Below are positions 45,414 through 57,428 of a stretch of DNA of 64,000 nucleotides, piece by piece. The DNA is from Sycobia sp. Sy_11. Lineage: Eukaryota; Arthropoda; Insecta; Hymenoptera; Epichrysomallidae. The number at the start of each line of letters is the position of its first letter. Position 1 is the stretch's first letter. A program made the position numbers and the translations under genes. The stretch is from NCBI GenBank assembly GCA_018907035.1, contig JACCIC010000142.1, forward strand, positions 1 to 64,000, given 5' to 3'. Under the pieces are notes generated by a model. It had not been told where the DNA came from and did no database searches. It saw nothing but the letters and a program-made list of their open reading frames with translations.

Positions 45414-46696
45414 GTATGTGAATAAGTCTTTCCCGTTTTTTTTTCAAATTTTGAGCCTTTATTGTGAAAAAATGGTTACAAATGAATTATTGAAAGTATT
45501 GGCCATCGCTAGCTACAACTTTTTCCCATCTTTCTGGCAACATACGAATCCCGTTGCGAAAAAATTCGACCGGTTTGGCCTCTATCCAGTCATCCACCCA
45601 TTTTTTGGCTTCCTCGTAGGAATGGAAGTGCTAGTCAGCCAGGCCATGCGTCATCGATCTGAAGAGATGGTAATCAGACGGAGCAACGTCTGGACTATAC
45701 GGCGGGTGGGGTAGGACTTCCCATTTGAGCGTTTCTAAGTATGTTTTCACCGGCGGTGCAACATGTGGGCGAGCATTGTCATGTTGCAAAATAACTTTGT
45801 CGTGCCTGTCGGAGTATTGTGGCCGTTTTTCGCGCAGTGCGCGGCTCAAACGCATCAATTGTCGTCGATAGACCTCGCCTGTGATCCTTTCATTCGGTTT
45901 CAGAAGCTCATAGTAAACCACACCTAGCTGGTCCCACCATATACAGAGCATGAGCTTGGCGCCATGAATATTTGGCTTGGCCGTCGATGATGATGCATGG
46001 CCGGGTAGTCCCCATGATTTTCTTCGCTTCGGATTATCGTAACGTATCCACTTTTCATCGCCAGTCACGATACGATGCAGAAAACCCTTTCTTTTATGTC
46101 GCTGAAGCAGCTGTTCGCAAGTGAAAAAACGCCGTTCGACGTCTCTCAGCTTCAGTTCGTACGGCACCCAATTTCCTTGCTTTTGGATCATTCCCATGGC
46201 TTTCAAACGCTTGGAAATGGTTGTTCGGTCAACTCCCAATGCTTCAGCAAGTTCTTCTTGCGTTTGACAAGAATCTTCATCAAGCAAAGTCGCCAATTCT
46301 CGATCTTCAAAGATTTGCGGCCGCCCGGAACGCTCCTTGTCTTCCACGTCGAAATCACCGCTTTTGAAGCGTCGAAACCATCCGCGGACACTTGAATCAT
46401 CGACACAACCTTCTCCATAAGCCTCCTAAAGCAATCGATGCGTCTCGGCAACAGATTTCTTCAAATTGAACCAATAAAGTGAAACTTCCCGCAAATGACG
46501 TCGACTCGGCTCAAATTTCGACATTTTCACGATATCAAAAATTTATGATGCGAAAAAATTTTAACTAATGTGTTAGTATGGAATTGTTGACATATGAATA
46601 AGCTTTGATTATGACATATGTAACCATTGAATACTCGCACAGTATTGGTGGCGCCATCTCTTACAAAAAACGGGAAAGACTTATTCACACTCCTAA
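45410..46696 (-). mobile_element. Mariner element, full length (1287 bp)
   Basis: The terminal inverted repeats are about 30 bp: TCAGGTATGTGAATAAGTCT at the left and, read on the minus strand, TTAGGAGTGTGAATAAGTCT at the right, both continuing TTCCCGTTTTTT. TA duplications flank them (45408-45409 and 46697-46698). Transposase is encoded on the minus strand. Confidence 0.93.
45487..46524 (-). pseudogene. Mariner transposase, two nonsense codons and a frameshift
   Basis: From the ATG at 46524 (MSKFEPSRRHLREVSLYWFN) one frame runs through the helix-turn-helix DNA-binding domain, the ELAEALGVDRTTISKRLKAM segment, WVPYELK, and the catalytic aspartates in VTGDEKW, ILQHDNARPHV and YSPDVAPSDYHLF. 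The last two are spaced as in mariner D,D34D enzymes. It is broken by TAG at 46426-46428 (after THRLL) and TAG at 45631-45633 (after HGLAD); both are one C-to-T step from CAG. A one-base shift near 45565 hits the C-terminus. It cut and pasted the element in the past and is inactive now. Confidence 0.92.
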
Positions 46697-46698
46697 TA

Positions 46699-47632
46699 CA
46701 AGAAAAAAAAAATATATATACAAGAAATATATTCAATTTTTGAAAAAACCATTTACTCAAAAGAATGAAATAGTTTTGTCAAAGGGTGGATTAGATCTAT
46801 TTGATTATTCTTTGCCAGTTGTAAAATCCAATAAATATTTATTTAATTTTATTAAACGAAGTACACAGATTTAAATATTAAATGTAATAAATAAATAGTA
46901 AAAACTACAAAATATATATATAAATCAAAAAAATGTTTTCTATTTTTGAAAAAATTATTTACATATAAGATATAAATAGTTTTATTAAATGATTTATTCT
47001 TTTAAATTTAATATTTAAATATTTGTGCTTCCTTTAATAAAATCGAAAAAATGTTTATTAGTTTTTAACAACTTGTTAGATATAATTAAATAAATATATT
47101 TCATCTTTTAATAAAGCTATTGAATTGTTCATATGGAAAAGCTTTTCGAAAAATTGAATATATTTGTTAAATTTGAGTATATATATAGTTTTTCAAATAT
47201 TTATTTATTTAACTTTATTTTTTACGTATATGTAGTTCCGTTTAGTAAAATTCAAGAAATATTTATTACTTTTCAATAATTTATTTAGTGTAATGTAATA
47301 AATATATGTTCGTTATGCAAATAAACTTAATTGTTTGTTTCAAATATGTGGTTTACTCTAAATTACAAAATATTCATTCGTGTTAAATATGTATCTTCCT
47401 GTTTTAAACATAAATTTAAATAAATATTTGTTGTATTCTAATAACTATTGAATTAATTTTAATGAATGCATGGTATAATGTAAATAGCAATGAAATAAAA
47501 TTTATTGTATAAAAATTTAATGAATGCTATTATTAATAATTTACAGGAAGTATAGTTTTTTATATCAAATTAGTATTATTATTAAAATCAACGCAGTCTT
47601 ATTATCAAGTTTTAAACTCAAAATTAAAAAAA

Positions 47633-47635
<3 letters not shown>
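46699..47635. other. AT-rich DNA, no gene seen
   Basis: Very AT-rich with short runs of A and T; no supported feature. Confidence 0.6.
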
Positions 47636-47679
<44 letters not shown>

Positions 47680-48360
47680 GTATTTTCTTAAAAATTTGAC
47701 AGCGGGGTGTAGCAAATGGGATTCACTGGTGTGGACGAAGAAATTTTTTAAGTGCGTATACCCAGGTATACCTTTTCGTAGCCTCGATCATCGCCATGCA
47801 GCGAATTTTAAATTTTAAGAAAATACGTGTGTATATAAATACATACATACACACTTACGCACGTAGGCAAGAAAATCTATACGCACTTCAAGAATTTCGA
47901 TATTTTAATTTCGATAATCCCTTTTATTGCATCTATTGTATCGACGTCCCCCCTACTGAACGCCGTCTCTCCCTCGATCGCACCAGCTGGAAAACCAACA
48001 TCTGGAATATTGCAAGTAGTATATAACGCTTATGGCGAGACATAACAAATCCCCCTCTTCCCCCCTTTGGCGCCAGTCCGAAGCAACTCCCCCACCCCCA
48101 AAGTGTCTGGCGATTGTACTGAAACCTGACACCATGTGATAAGAATAATTTTTAATTGTTTTTATTGCTTCGGCGGCCTTTGAAGGGGAGATAAGGGGGT
48201 GTCTCTCCATAAGCGTTTAGCAATTTATATATATATGTCTGTGTACATATGGGTGTATATATATATATATGCACGCGCGCACGCATGCATGCATACATGT
48301 AACGTAGAGAGAGAGAGAGAGAGAGAGAGCGAAAGGGAGAGAGAGAGAGAGAGAGAGAGT
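47636..48360. other. Microsatellite-bearing segment, no certain gene
   Basis: Contains (TA)n at 47636-47678, a TA stretch near 48256-48272 and (GA)n at 48307-48359. The middle, GC-richer part (47930-48200) has C-rich runs but no recognisable coding sequence. Confidence 0.6.
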
Positions 48361-49540
48361 CGTTGCGTCATCCGGCCGACAGCAGCCTGCTATCGGTCTC
48401 TCCGTTTTGTGCGAATCTTCGCACCGAGGCTGGCCCGCTCAGCCTACCGGCCGCCAGTGGCCGCGCGCCCTGACTAAAAAATCTAGCCGAATGTCTAAGG
48501 TTTGAACGTTTTACACAACGCTTCATTTGTGAAGGCTGCTCAGTGACGATGCAGGAATTTACCCGCTGATATAAAATTGATTTCCTGTCCGATAAGGAAG
48601 CGCGATACCATGATAAAGACGTAGAAGAATATCGCGTCATGCTCAAAAGAAATATCTTTCTTAAGCTTGGTCCTCTCGCCTCAGTTGCTATTGTACTTGT
48701 CGAAAATAATTTGAAAAGTAAGAATATTTAATATATTACCTTTACAGCTCTTTTATTTTGAAATTCTTTTCTTCGAGTACGCGGACTTGGCTAATCGATG
48801 TTCCCCAGTTGGTTGTACGATATGCACACTCCAACGTCTCTGAATGTACTGACTACATTTTCGTCTTCGAAATAGTTTTATATAAAATAAAATCAACGAT
48901 AGAGGGCGGTGCACTCGGATGAGAAATTATTAAGGAGGTTAGGTATTAAGATAGCTGGTCACAATATGAGCGCTCTTACATAACTGGTTTTAAAATTATA
49001 TTTGTACAATAAGGCTATATTTTTACAATAGGCATCTGTAGATAGTTTGTGGATTATAGTATATTCTTAAAAAAGTATTGCTACAAATGTTTTGTATTCT
49101 TTTCTTATTTTCAAGACGTTTCACACAAAGTACGGACATAATGTTATCTGCGATCTAGCAATGTTATAATTTTTTATGTTATACATTTTATAATTATATT
49201 ACAATGTTTTATTGTAAAATAATTAATATTAATGAAAAATAAAATAGTATATATGAAAGGGATAAGAAAATGTCTGCAGAGACTATACTTTGTTAACGAA
49301 ATATAAAGTGCCGCAAATTTATTACGAATAAATTAATAAAAGAGAGGAGTTTTTATATGTTTTTGTAGGATGAGGTAGTATACACAGAGGCAATATGAAA
49401 ATAAATATATAATAAAATTGGATTTCAATGAATTTTGAATTTTATTTATTTTATATATACATGAAAATAAAAATATTACAATTCTACATTGCCAAAATTT
49501 TTATGAACATTTTCAGTTATCATAGGTAATGAATAAGCAA
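48361..49540. other. No supported gene
   Basis: A GC-richer start (48361-48660) has a 92-residue minus-strand open frame without recognisable domain. The remainder is AT-rich. Confidence 0.45.
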
Positions 49541-49541
49541 A

Positions 49542-50063
49542 TCATTCAGATAATAAAATATTTAGACCATCGAATTTCGGAGCTGATATCTCCATACTGG
49601 ATTTAACATAATTCTCAATGTTGTGCTTATGAAGGAAACAGTATTGTTTAAAAGCAAGAAGATCGTTATGTATGATTTTTAATTCTTCTGGCTTCTCGCT
49701 GAGTAGTTGTTTTGTTAGAAATCTCGACAAAAGTTCTATTATACTGTTTACGACATTAGACTGCTCTATCGCACGTTTAAGATGAGCGTTGACGCATTCG
49801 CGAGTTTGCAACATACCTTCGAACGTTGTTAGTTGTAAGGTTAAATTGGGTGGTATTACGTATTTCTTTCTCTTGCATACAGGCTGTTCTTCTTCTTCTC
49901 TTTGCTGATTCGGTTTATTACTACTCACAGCGGTTTCAATATTTCCTGTTTTTTTTTTTAATTGGCGTTCTTCAATATGTATTGCTCTGGAACCGTACGC
50001 CGTTACGAAGGACAGATCATGATCCTGTAGAAAAATTTTTGTAGGCTTGCCAAACGAATTCAT
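49542..50063 (-). CDS. Open frame of unknown function (173 residues)
   Basis: An uninterrupted minus-strand frame runs from ATG at 50063 to a stop at 49542. It is hydrophilic and mixed in composition, with a basic/acidic middle (QREEEEQPVCKRKKYVIPPN) and a C-terminal half that looks helical (IEQSNVVNSIIELLSRFLTK). No family is recognised. Sequence upstream of the ATG reads as protein in another frame (CSGGGLKCVTFDADSWETFN), so the true protein may extend further with a frameshift or intron. The N-terminal 40 codons are also present in the copied segment at 42929. Confidence 0.4.
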   Translation of the reverse strand: MNSFGKPTKIFLQDHDLSFVTAYGSRAIHIEERQLKKKTGNIETAVSSNKPNQQREEEEQPVCKRKKYVIPPNLTLQLTTFEGMLQTRECVNAHLKRAIEQSNVVNSIIELLSRFLTKQLLSEKPEELKIIHNDLLAFKQYCFLHKHNIENYVKSSMEISAPKFDGLNILLSE

Positions 50064-50748
50064 TCTTCAGATAGGATGATATAACATCCGTGTGACAGTT
50101 AAACGTTTCCCAGCTATCAGCGTCAAAAGTCACACATTTTAAACCACCACCACTACAGATTTTTACGACAGGTTTTTATAATCCATTCGAAGATACTAAG
50201 CCAATCGCGATTCTCTTCGAGCCGGATCTGTTGATATCGTACGTCGTCGATAAAAGCATATTGGATACACCAAATAATGAGTTCTTCGTTACATTCCTCG
50301 TTACCTCCATTATAGATGGGGGTGTATGTGGATGGGCGGGCGTGTTATTGCAAAAATACGTATATTACTATCTCGTCTTCGAGAACACTGATCATCACAC
50401 TCGAATCAACCCGCCTTATATCTTATAACCCCCACCTCACTGACATTTTTCTCCCCTACGCCCTATGTTAGTCGAATAACGCTACATAGCATCATGCAAC
50501 AGGTTCTGACAAGTATATCTGCTTTAAATTATGACGCAACTCCTAAAACTAAAAAGGCGTTACATATCAGGTTTCAACACGCTTTAATGTCATTTAATTT
50601 TTAATGTCATTAGTAATTTTAAAAGAGAAAATAAATTTGATAATTTTTTAAATAGTAATTTTATACATGATTTAATTACCGCGAAGAATTTTTTGAAAAA
50701 TAACCCTAATATAATCTTCCAAAAGGCCGCCAAAGGTAATGTAACTGT
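49944..50748 (+). other. Source of the 799-bp copied segment
   Basis: This is the probable donor of 42929-43727. It spans the N-terminus of the 49542-50063 frame, a stretch open on both strands (plus frame to 50428 with FEPDLLISYVVDKSILD; minus frame with YAFIDDVRYQQIRLEENRDW) and the 5' end of a PLE. Which strand is coding in the middle cannot be decided by eye. Confidence 0.8.
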
Positions 50749-51420
50749 AGCTTCCAATAAAATTTGTTACATAAATTGTATAAATAATATATTAAATGAT
50801 GATAGTACTTATTTGAAGATTGGTAATCCACATATCATTAAGCTACAAAATAATTTGAAAGAGTTATTAAATAATTGGAAAAGAAATGAATATATAAATG
50901 ATACTACATATAAGTATTTAAAATGTGAAAATGGAACTGTGGCAAAATGTTATGGGCTTCCCAAGATTCATAAAGAAAATCTGACATTTAGAATAATAAT
51001 ATCTTCCATAGGTTTCCCAACTTATAATATTGCTAGATTTTTGTCTAATATATTGGTTAAGATAGTTGGAAGAGTTCTTACATCAAGGATAGTTGGTGTT
51101 TTTACAATGAAATGAAAGATATTGTTATTCCGAAAAACTACAAGATGATTTCATTGGATGTAGTATCTTTGTTTACAAATGTACCTTTAGAGTTGTTAAA
51201 TGATATTATACAGGAAAAGTGGAATGAAATTAATTTGCATTCAAAATTAACAATGAATGAATTTATTAAAGCAATTACTTTGGTTTTTAATAACACAATT
51301 TTTTCATTTGATATTAAATTTTATGAACAAAAATACGGATGTCCAATGGGGTCGCCTTTGTCACCGGTTATAGCTAATTTAGTTATGGAAAAGTTGGAAA
51401 GTATAGCCTTGTCAAAATAT
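50522..51420 (+). pseudogene. Third PLE copy, RT N-terminal half
   Basis: PLE coding sequence starts around 50522 (TPKTKKALHIRFQHAL), is soon hit by a stop, and is then open from 50693: NPNIIFQKAAKGNVTV, the LPKIHK motif, then after a frameshift at 51112 the RT motif A (ISLDVVSLFTNVP) and motif B (GCPMGSPLSPVIANLVMEKL). It complements the copy at 35747, which carries only the part from motif C onward. Past motif B it jumps directly into PLE terminal sequence, so motif C and the nuclease are deleted. Confidence 0.88.
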
Positions 51421-51546
51421 TTATTAATTTGTATATGGGCAGTCGACAGAAGTACAATTCAATTGTTTCAACACGCTTTGACAAGTTTTAATCTTTCTGT
51501 AGCCTCCACGGATAAGATGACTCCCAGAAATGCCGGATGTTATTAA
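51415..51546 (+). pseudogene. PLE terminal block followed by start of another PLE
   Basis: The block ATATTTATTAATTTGTATAT and GGGCAGTCGACAGAAGTACA is PLE terminal sequence. It is followed at about 51465 by a second copy of the PLE N-terminal coding start (FQHALTSFN), which is lost after about 30 bases. This is a head-to-tail junction between two PLE copies. Confidence 0.75.
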
Positions 51547-52149
51547 CTTAAACAGTTGACTCTTGCAGGTTTAGATCTATATTCTCTGAGGGTACATCAT
51601 CGTAGCTTCTAGAATAATGTCAACGTACGATTTCAAAAATGTTAAACTGCTTCTCTTTTTTCGTGTATAGTATATTTAAGATTTCCATGTATAATTTTTA
51701 CGAATAACAACTAGATATAAATTTTTTAAAATAATTAATTATTACACATTTTTATTTACACGTGGGATGTTACGGAAATAGTGGAATAGGTAAAAATAAT
51801 AAACCCATAGAATTAAAAAAAGATCTACATTCATTACAATATTCGATTACATTTTTTGTATAAAAAAGTTAATTTTTACAATAATTTCATCATCGATGTA
51901 CATGACTGATTACATAATCCAGCCCCGATAGAGGTGACGCGTGGATACGGATTAATTCGTAAGTGGGATTTCTTAGATTTTTTTCTTAGTTTTTTGATAA
52001 TGTTTTTATACAACACTGCCACCAACGAGTCGTTGCACCGTGTATTTTTCGTGTAAATTTTACAGTAAGAACGCAAAGAACGACCGGTACACATAAAATA
52101 AAGAAACGCAATGCAATATTCACCGCACACTTGCGAATCGAAACTTTGA

Positions 52150-52150
<1 letters not shown>
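51547..52150. other. No supported gene
   Basis: AT-rich DNA leading into a dispersed repeat; no recognisable coding sequence. Confidence 0.5.
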
Positions 52151-52749
<599 letters not shown>

Positions 52750-52789
52750 TGCGTGTTCTTTACTTAAAACTCTGATTCTCAAACTTTGA

Positions 52790-54060
52790 CCTCCCTCATT
52801 ATGATGTTTTGTAATTTTTTAATATGAGTGAGGGAGCTGTGTTGGGCGTGCTTTGTGTGTGTGTGCGCGCGCGTGTGCGTGTACACGGGCGCACGTTTAA
52901 TATGGAGAAACTATCTATTATTTTTTAAATAAATCTATTTTTATATCAATAATCATCAGTTCTTCTCGTCTTGAAACGTTGTAATTTATTGAATTTTTTC
53001 AAATATATAATATAATATAAATTCAGTTCATTTTATTATCTGCTGAAAATGAGTTACTAAAGATATTTTAAATACAATGCAGAATATTCATTAAAATTAA
53101 CTGCATCTAAATTGTATAAAAAAGGAATTATTTGTAATTATATAACAGGAATATAACATGCACTTAAAAAGTTCTATTGATCTATTTATATTAATGTTTT
53201 AGATCTATCTCGGATTAAAAAATTATATAAACATATAGATTATCTAAATGAAATGATGTTCTGTTATAAATATTAAAAAATTTAAAAGAATAAACAATTT
53301 TTATTCATAATGTATGTACTAGAATGAACAATAAATGTATAAGAATATATTGTACATGCTAGCTGTAAATACTTTTTTAACATTTAAATTAATTAAAAAT
53401 GATTTACACAGAACTTTATATTTTATGTATATACTGTAATGTAGTATATTATTTATATTTAAAATTTTATTTTCAATATAGTTTCTAAAAATAATTACAT
53501 ATTTATATATGTAATAAACCAATCACTTTATTAAGCTGTATATAATTTTGATATAGAAACGCGATAATTTCATATTTCATAAAACCTAATGTATATTAAA
53601 TAAAAATTTACATGATGTTTAATTTTAAAAATTTTATTTCAAATTCAATAAATATACGTTTAATCACTTTTTTATTATACCTAAACTATAATAAACGCAT
53701 ATGCTCCATAAACCCTCAATATATTCGTTTATTTTGATTGTAATATCACACGAATTGTTTGAATTTGTCATAAATTTATTAAGTATGTGTAATAATTCTG
53801 GCGATTAAAAATTGGATAGTGGTGATTCCAATAAAATATTATAATACTTACACATTAATGATTTGTTTATTTGAAATTTTTAGCATTTTTCGAATATTCT
53901 CATAACACGGTACATAAGGTTTCTTACGCTTATCGCTCAAACAGTCGAATTTACACCACGCCGACACGGAGATATGATACGCTTTCTTGAAGCGACACCT
54001 GAAGCACACGAAGATGAGCCGTTATTGTAACAGAGCTAGCAGAGATGAATATTTATATAA
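52790..54060. other. AT-rich DNA, no gene seen
   Basis: Starts with a short GT/GC-alternating stretch (52850-52880). No recognisable feature follows. Confidence 0.6.
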
Positions 54061-54067
54061 ATATAAA

Positions 54068-54090
54068 TATGATAATATATATATATATAG

Positions 54091-54140
<50 letters not shown>

Positions 54141-54305
54141 TCCGTTCGGTTTTGCGGTCGGCGCGCAGAGAGAACGTTTCAATCGACAGCATTAGTTTTT
54201 TTTCATCATAATCGCAATATGACTTTGCATTTGTATATTGCTTTATAACATTTTTCTTAACTATCACAGTTGAATCTGCAATTAGATTTGCGCTATATGC
54301 AAACA

Positions 54306-54356
<51 letters not shown>
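54068..54356. repeat. Two (TA)n microsatellites
   Basis: TA repeats at about 54068-54138 and 54308-54356, separated by 170 bases of non-repetitive DNA. Confidence 0.95.
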
Positions 54357-54361
<5 letters not shown>

Positions 54362-54565
54362 GCATATAGTGCAAATCGAGTTTTATGTTTGTTTTTTGTG
54401 CGTTGTTTTCGAATTAAATTAATAATTTATTTTATTCAATTTATCATCTTTTATATAATGGTGTACAAAAGGAATTACTTTATTTTTAATAATAGTTTTT
54501 TGTCAGTCTTTGTTATTTAATAAAATGTTGTATGATATTAATATGATAAACGTTACAGTTTACAA

Positions 54566-54630
54566 TGTGTGCGTGCGCGCGCGCGCGCGCGCGCGTGTGT
54601 GTGTGTGTATGGAGAGAGAGAGAGAGAGAT
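54566..54630. repeat. (GC/GT)n and (GA)n microsatellites
   Basis: An alternating TGCGCGC...GTGTGT stretch (54566-54608), then GA repeats to 54630. The alternating purine-pyrimidine run is a Z-DNA-prone sequence. Confidence 0.9.
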
Positions 54631-54835
54631 GAATGGATTTTGATGGCGGTTGGAATCGGTCCGAACTTGCCGAAATAGAGGAAACATTAGTGCACGCATT
54701 TCTTATATATATATAGACGTATATACGCGCAGTTCTTTTCTCTTTCGTTCGGTCCTTCGCTTCCCCTACTTCCACTCTTCTGCATTATATATATATTATC
54801 CCTGCCAGCCACCTTGCCCATCCCGTTAATTACAG
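54630..54835 (+). repeat. Dispersed repeat family R, copy 2
   Basis: Contains TGGAATCGGTCCGAACTTGC, AAATAGAGGAAACATTAGTG, then CTCGGTCC-like TTCGGTCCTTCGCTTCCCCT and CCAGCCACCTTGCCCAT. It is shorter and more diverged than copies 1 and 3. Confidence 0.7.
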
Positions 54836-54959
54836 TTTGATTAAGTTTACAGTTTACTTGTATAAAAAATACCCAATGTATAAAAATATATTGCCTAGAT
54901 AATTTTACCTATAATAATATTAACATATATTAAATATCTGCAGGAAAAAATAATGAAGC

Positions 54960-55310
54960 TTCAAGGCTCGCCGAAACAATGTCAGTGATGTGGCTGTATT
55001 GAGTTTAGTTCCAAGAAAGTTCCCCCGCACTATTTTACTGAATATTTATGATTTTTGCGGGACTAATTACGAATATCGTAACAGCTTTAGACGGAAATTG
55101 AATATTCATTTCTAAAACCATGCAAAGTCCATAAAGATCATGGTTTGTTCAATTTTCCTTAAGAAAATAAAAATACTTGCAAAAAAATTTTAAACCATAA
55201 TCATAGAGCTCATTTAAATACATATTTTTTGTTCTGTACAGTTTTCGATGCAAATAATATTTCTCGACAAAGTTCAGTTTCGGAAACTATTCCGTTTCGG
55301 AGTCCCGTGA
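54960..55310. repeat. Diverged direct repeat X, copy 1
   Basis: Aligned landmarks with 55990-56305: GTGGCTGTATTGAGT, ACTATTTTACTGAAT, CCATAAAGATCATGGTTT, ATTTAAATACATATTTTTTG, TTCCGTTTCGG. Noncoding as far as can be judged; the 55229-55504 open frame is unrecognised. Confidence 0.6.
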
Positions 55311-55989
55311 ACGGTTCCCCGCATATACTCGATGCAGGTATCTTCGTATACATTTGTTCGACGAATATAGTTTCTAGAGACGAATTAAATAGAATAAAAA
55401 ATATGTATTTTAATGAGATGTACAATGATTTTTTAAAATACATTTTTGTAATCTTTAATATTTCCCGAGATATGTCCAAAAGACTCTATGTTTATAGTTT
55501 TTAACTTGAGAATTAAATTTTTATCAAACGACACTACGATAATTTTAATCGGCATCCAAAAAAAATCGAATAATCGATTATGCACGTCTTTCGGAAGTTC
55601 ATTCACGATCTCTGTTATAGACTCACATAGCAATTTTTATTGGATCAAGCTTGTTGTGAGCACGCATTTAGACTGCCGATGATCGCAATAGCCTTGGAGC
55701 AAAGATCAATTATTAAAAAATTTTCGCGAAATTTACATCGCAGCGATCATACTGCAACCATGCACTATTAAAAAATATTTTTTTTAAATTCATACTGTTA
55801 TAACTTTTAATATATATATCTATATATATAAACATCTGCCGTCTCGGCTTCACTCAAAATAGCAATGTAACCAATTTATTAAACAGTTAAATAATATCTA
55901 TGAAAACAATTCTCTATCTATAAATCTATATTCCTATAGATAATTTCATCCTCTGAGAATATTTCTCGAAAAATAATCAAAAATTTAAT
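55311..55989. other. No supported gene
   Basis: Contains the rest of a 91-residue open frame and AT-rich DNA; no domain recognised. Confidence 0.4.
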
Positions 55990-56305
55990 CCTCTAAAGCA
56001 TCGACAGTGGTGTGACTGTATTGAATAAGTCCTGTCACTATTTTCTTAAAAATTTGCAAACTTATATTTTTTGGAGCGCGGATTCTTAACATCATCATAA
56101 CCTTAAATCAAAATTAAATATGTATTCCCAAATCGACGAAAACTCCATAAAAATCATGATTTTCTGAATTTATCTTAGAAAATGAAAAAATTTAACATTT
56201 AAAACCAAAATTATAACGCTCATTAAAATACATATTTTTTTGTTCTATATAATTATTCGATATAAACTATATATTTTTGGAGAAAAGTTCAACAGTTCCG
56301 TTTCG
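55990..56305. repeat. Diverged direct repeat X, copy 2
   Basis: Second copy of the 54960-55310 repeat, ending GTTCCGTTTCGGGTC directly before repeat R copy 3. Confidence 0.6.
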
Positions 56306-56680
56306 GGTCTATATATATATATATAGACGTATAGATGTCAGTTGTTTTCTTTTTCGCTCGGTCCTTCGCTTCCCCTACTTCCCCTCTTCGGCATCGTGTC
56401 GGTCAGCCACCTTGTCCCTCCCCTTAACAACAGCCTGTACACGCGCCCGCTGTTTCTGCTTCTTTGCTGTGATGCCTTAATTATATTATGTGTTAAATGT
56501 CCGAATAGCTATTCGGACATTTTTCAGCAGTGCGCTACATTTATCGATAGTCGAGATTGCAGACGGATCTTGTTCGTGATTCTGCCGCAAAATCTGGCGC
56601 TGTCACGGAACCAACGTCGCCTATGTCTCTGGCAATCTCGGTTCATCTCTGATTCCACTCGTATCTTACACAATTACTCT
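56305..56680 (+). repeat. Dispersed repeat family R, copy 3
   Basis: Shares GACGTATAGATGTCAGTTGT, TTTCGCTCGGTCCTTCGCTT, CTCTTCGGCATCGTG and CAATCTCGGTTCATCTCTG with copy 1. It contains an extra perfect palindrome not present in copy 1. Confidence 0.75.
56495..56522. repeat. 28-bp perfect palindrome
   Basis: AAATGTCCGAATAG is followed immediately by its reverse complement. In repeat copy 1 only the right half is present, so the left half was added here. Confidence 0.9.
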
Positions 56681-56959
56681 TGAGTCGTTCAAGATGATAT
56701 GGCGATGTTGGGGGAAGACCATAACTATCGAAGTAGTTTCCTTAACCGTTTTTATCGATGTAGAAACCAATCCAGTGCGAACCAGGTTTGTCGGAGGTAT
56801 CTGTGTTTGATATTACTGCAGCAGGAAGACTCAAGCGTTTAGGTATATGACCCGCCGCATATACACCAACGGAGTTGGCTCGTTCATTTCTTAGAGCCTA
56901 CATAATCTCTTTTGTATTCATGATGCCGATATATCTATATAGCTAGGTGTATTGTACGT

Positions 56960-57298
56960 TTCGAGATTAGTTATACAACGTGTCATGGCTGATTCCAAAT
57001 ATCGAGCTTTTTCTTCACCCCGTACGTATATTCATTGCGCTTCTCTAGCTATATTACATAGATGATACTGTAATTTATGCAGCGAAATCGAACCTTCGAA
57101 CCAATGAATTCCGTGTAAATTCAAACTGCAATAATTATTAGTCTTGCGTATATTGTCAGGTAAGTCTTTAAAATTACAAGGTGGTTGTACAATCCAGTGT
57201 CCGATGATCTTGTCTTGCAAAGATATAACAGCAACTTCTTTTGGTATAAACGCTTTATTGGCATCGCGAAGACCTTGCATGTTGATTACGTAATCCAT
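56960..57298 (-). pseudogene. Accessory gene next to capsid-like gene (Polinton/adintovirus type)
   Basis: The frame starts at 57298 (MDYVINMQGLRDANKAFIPK) and stops at 57032. The same frame then continues past the TGA with IYVRGEEKARYLE, so the stop is an internal lesion. I recognise the pattern (MD..I.MQG start, LHGIHW in the middle, YV.G.EK near the end) as an uncharacterised protein found in insect genomes beside the capsid-like gene upstream. Its role is not known to me; exclusion of a host origin is not possible. It is transcribed in the same direction as its neighbour, about 130 bases downstream. Confidence 0.5.
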
Positions 57299-57428
57299 TT
57301 CGTTTTATTGCTCCTGTCGAAAGAGTTTCACCGAAGGTAATGACGAATTACACAAACGAGGTCTCTGATTTATACTCTTCTACCCACCACCGCCGACACC
57401 GCTGTCTCTACTACGTATTCTGCATAAA

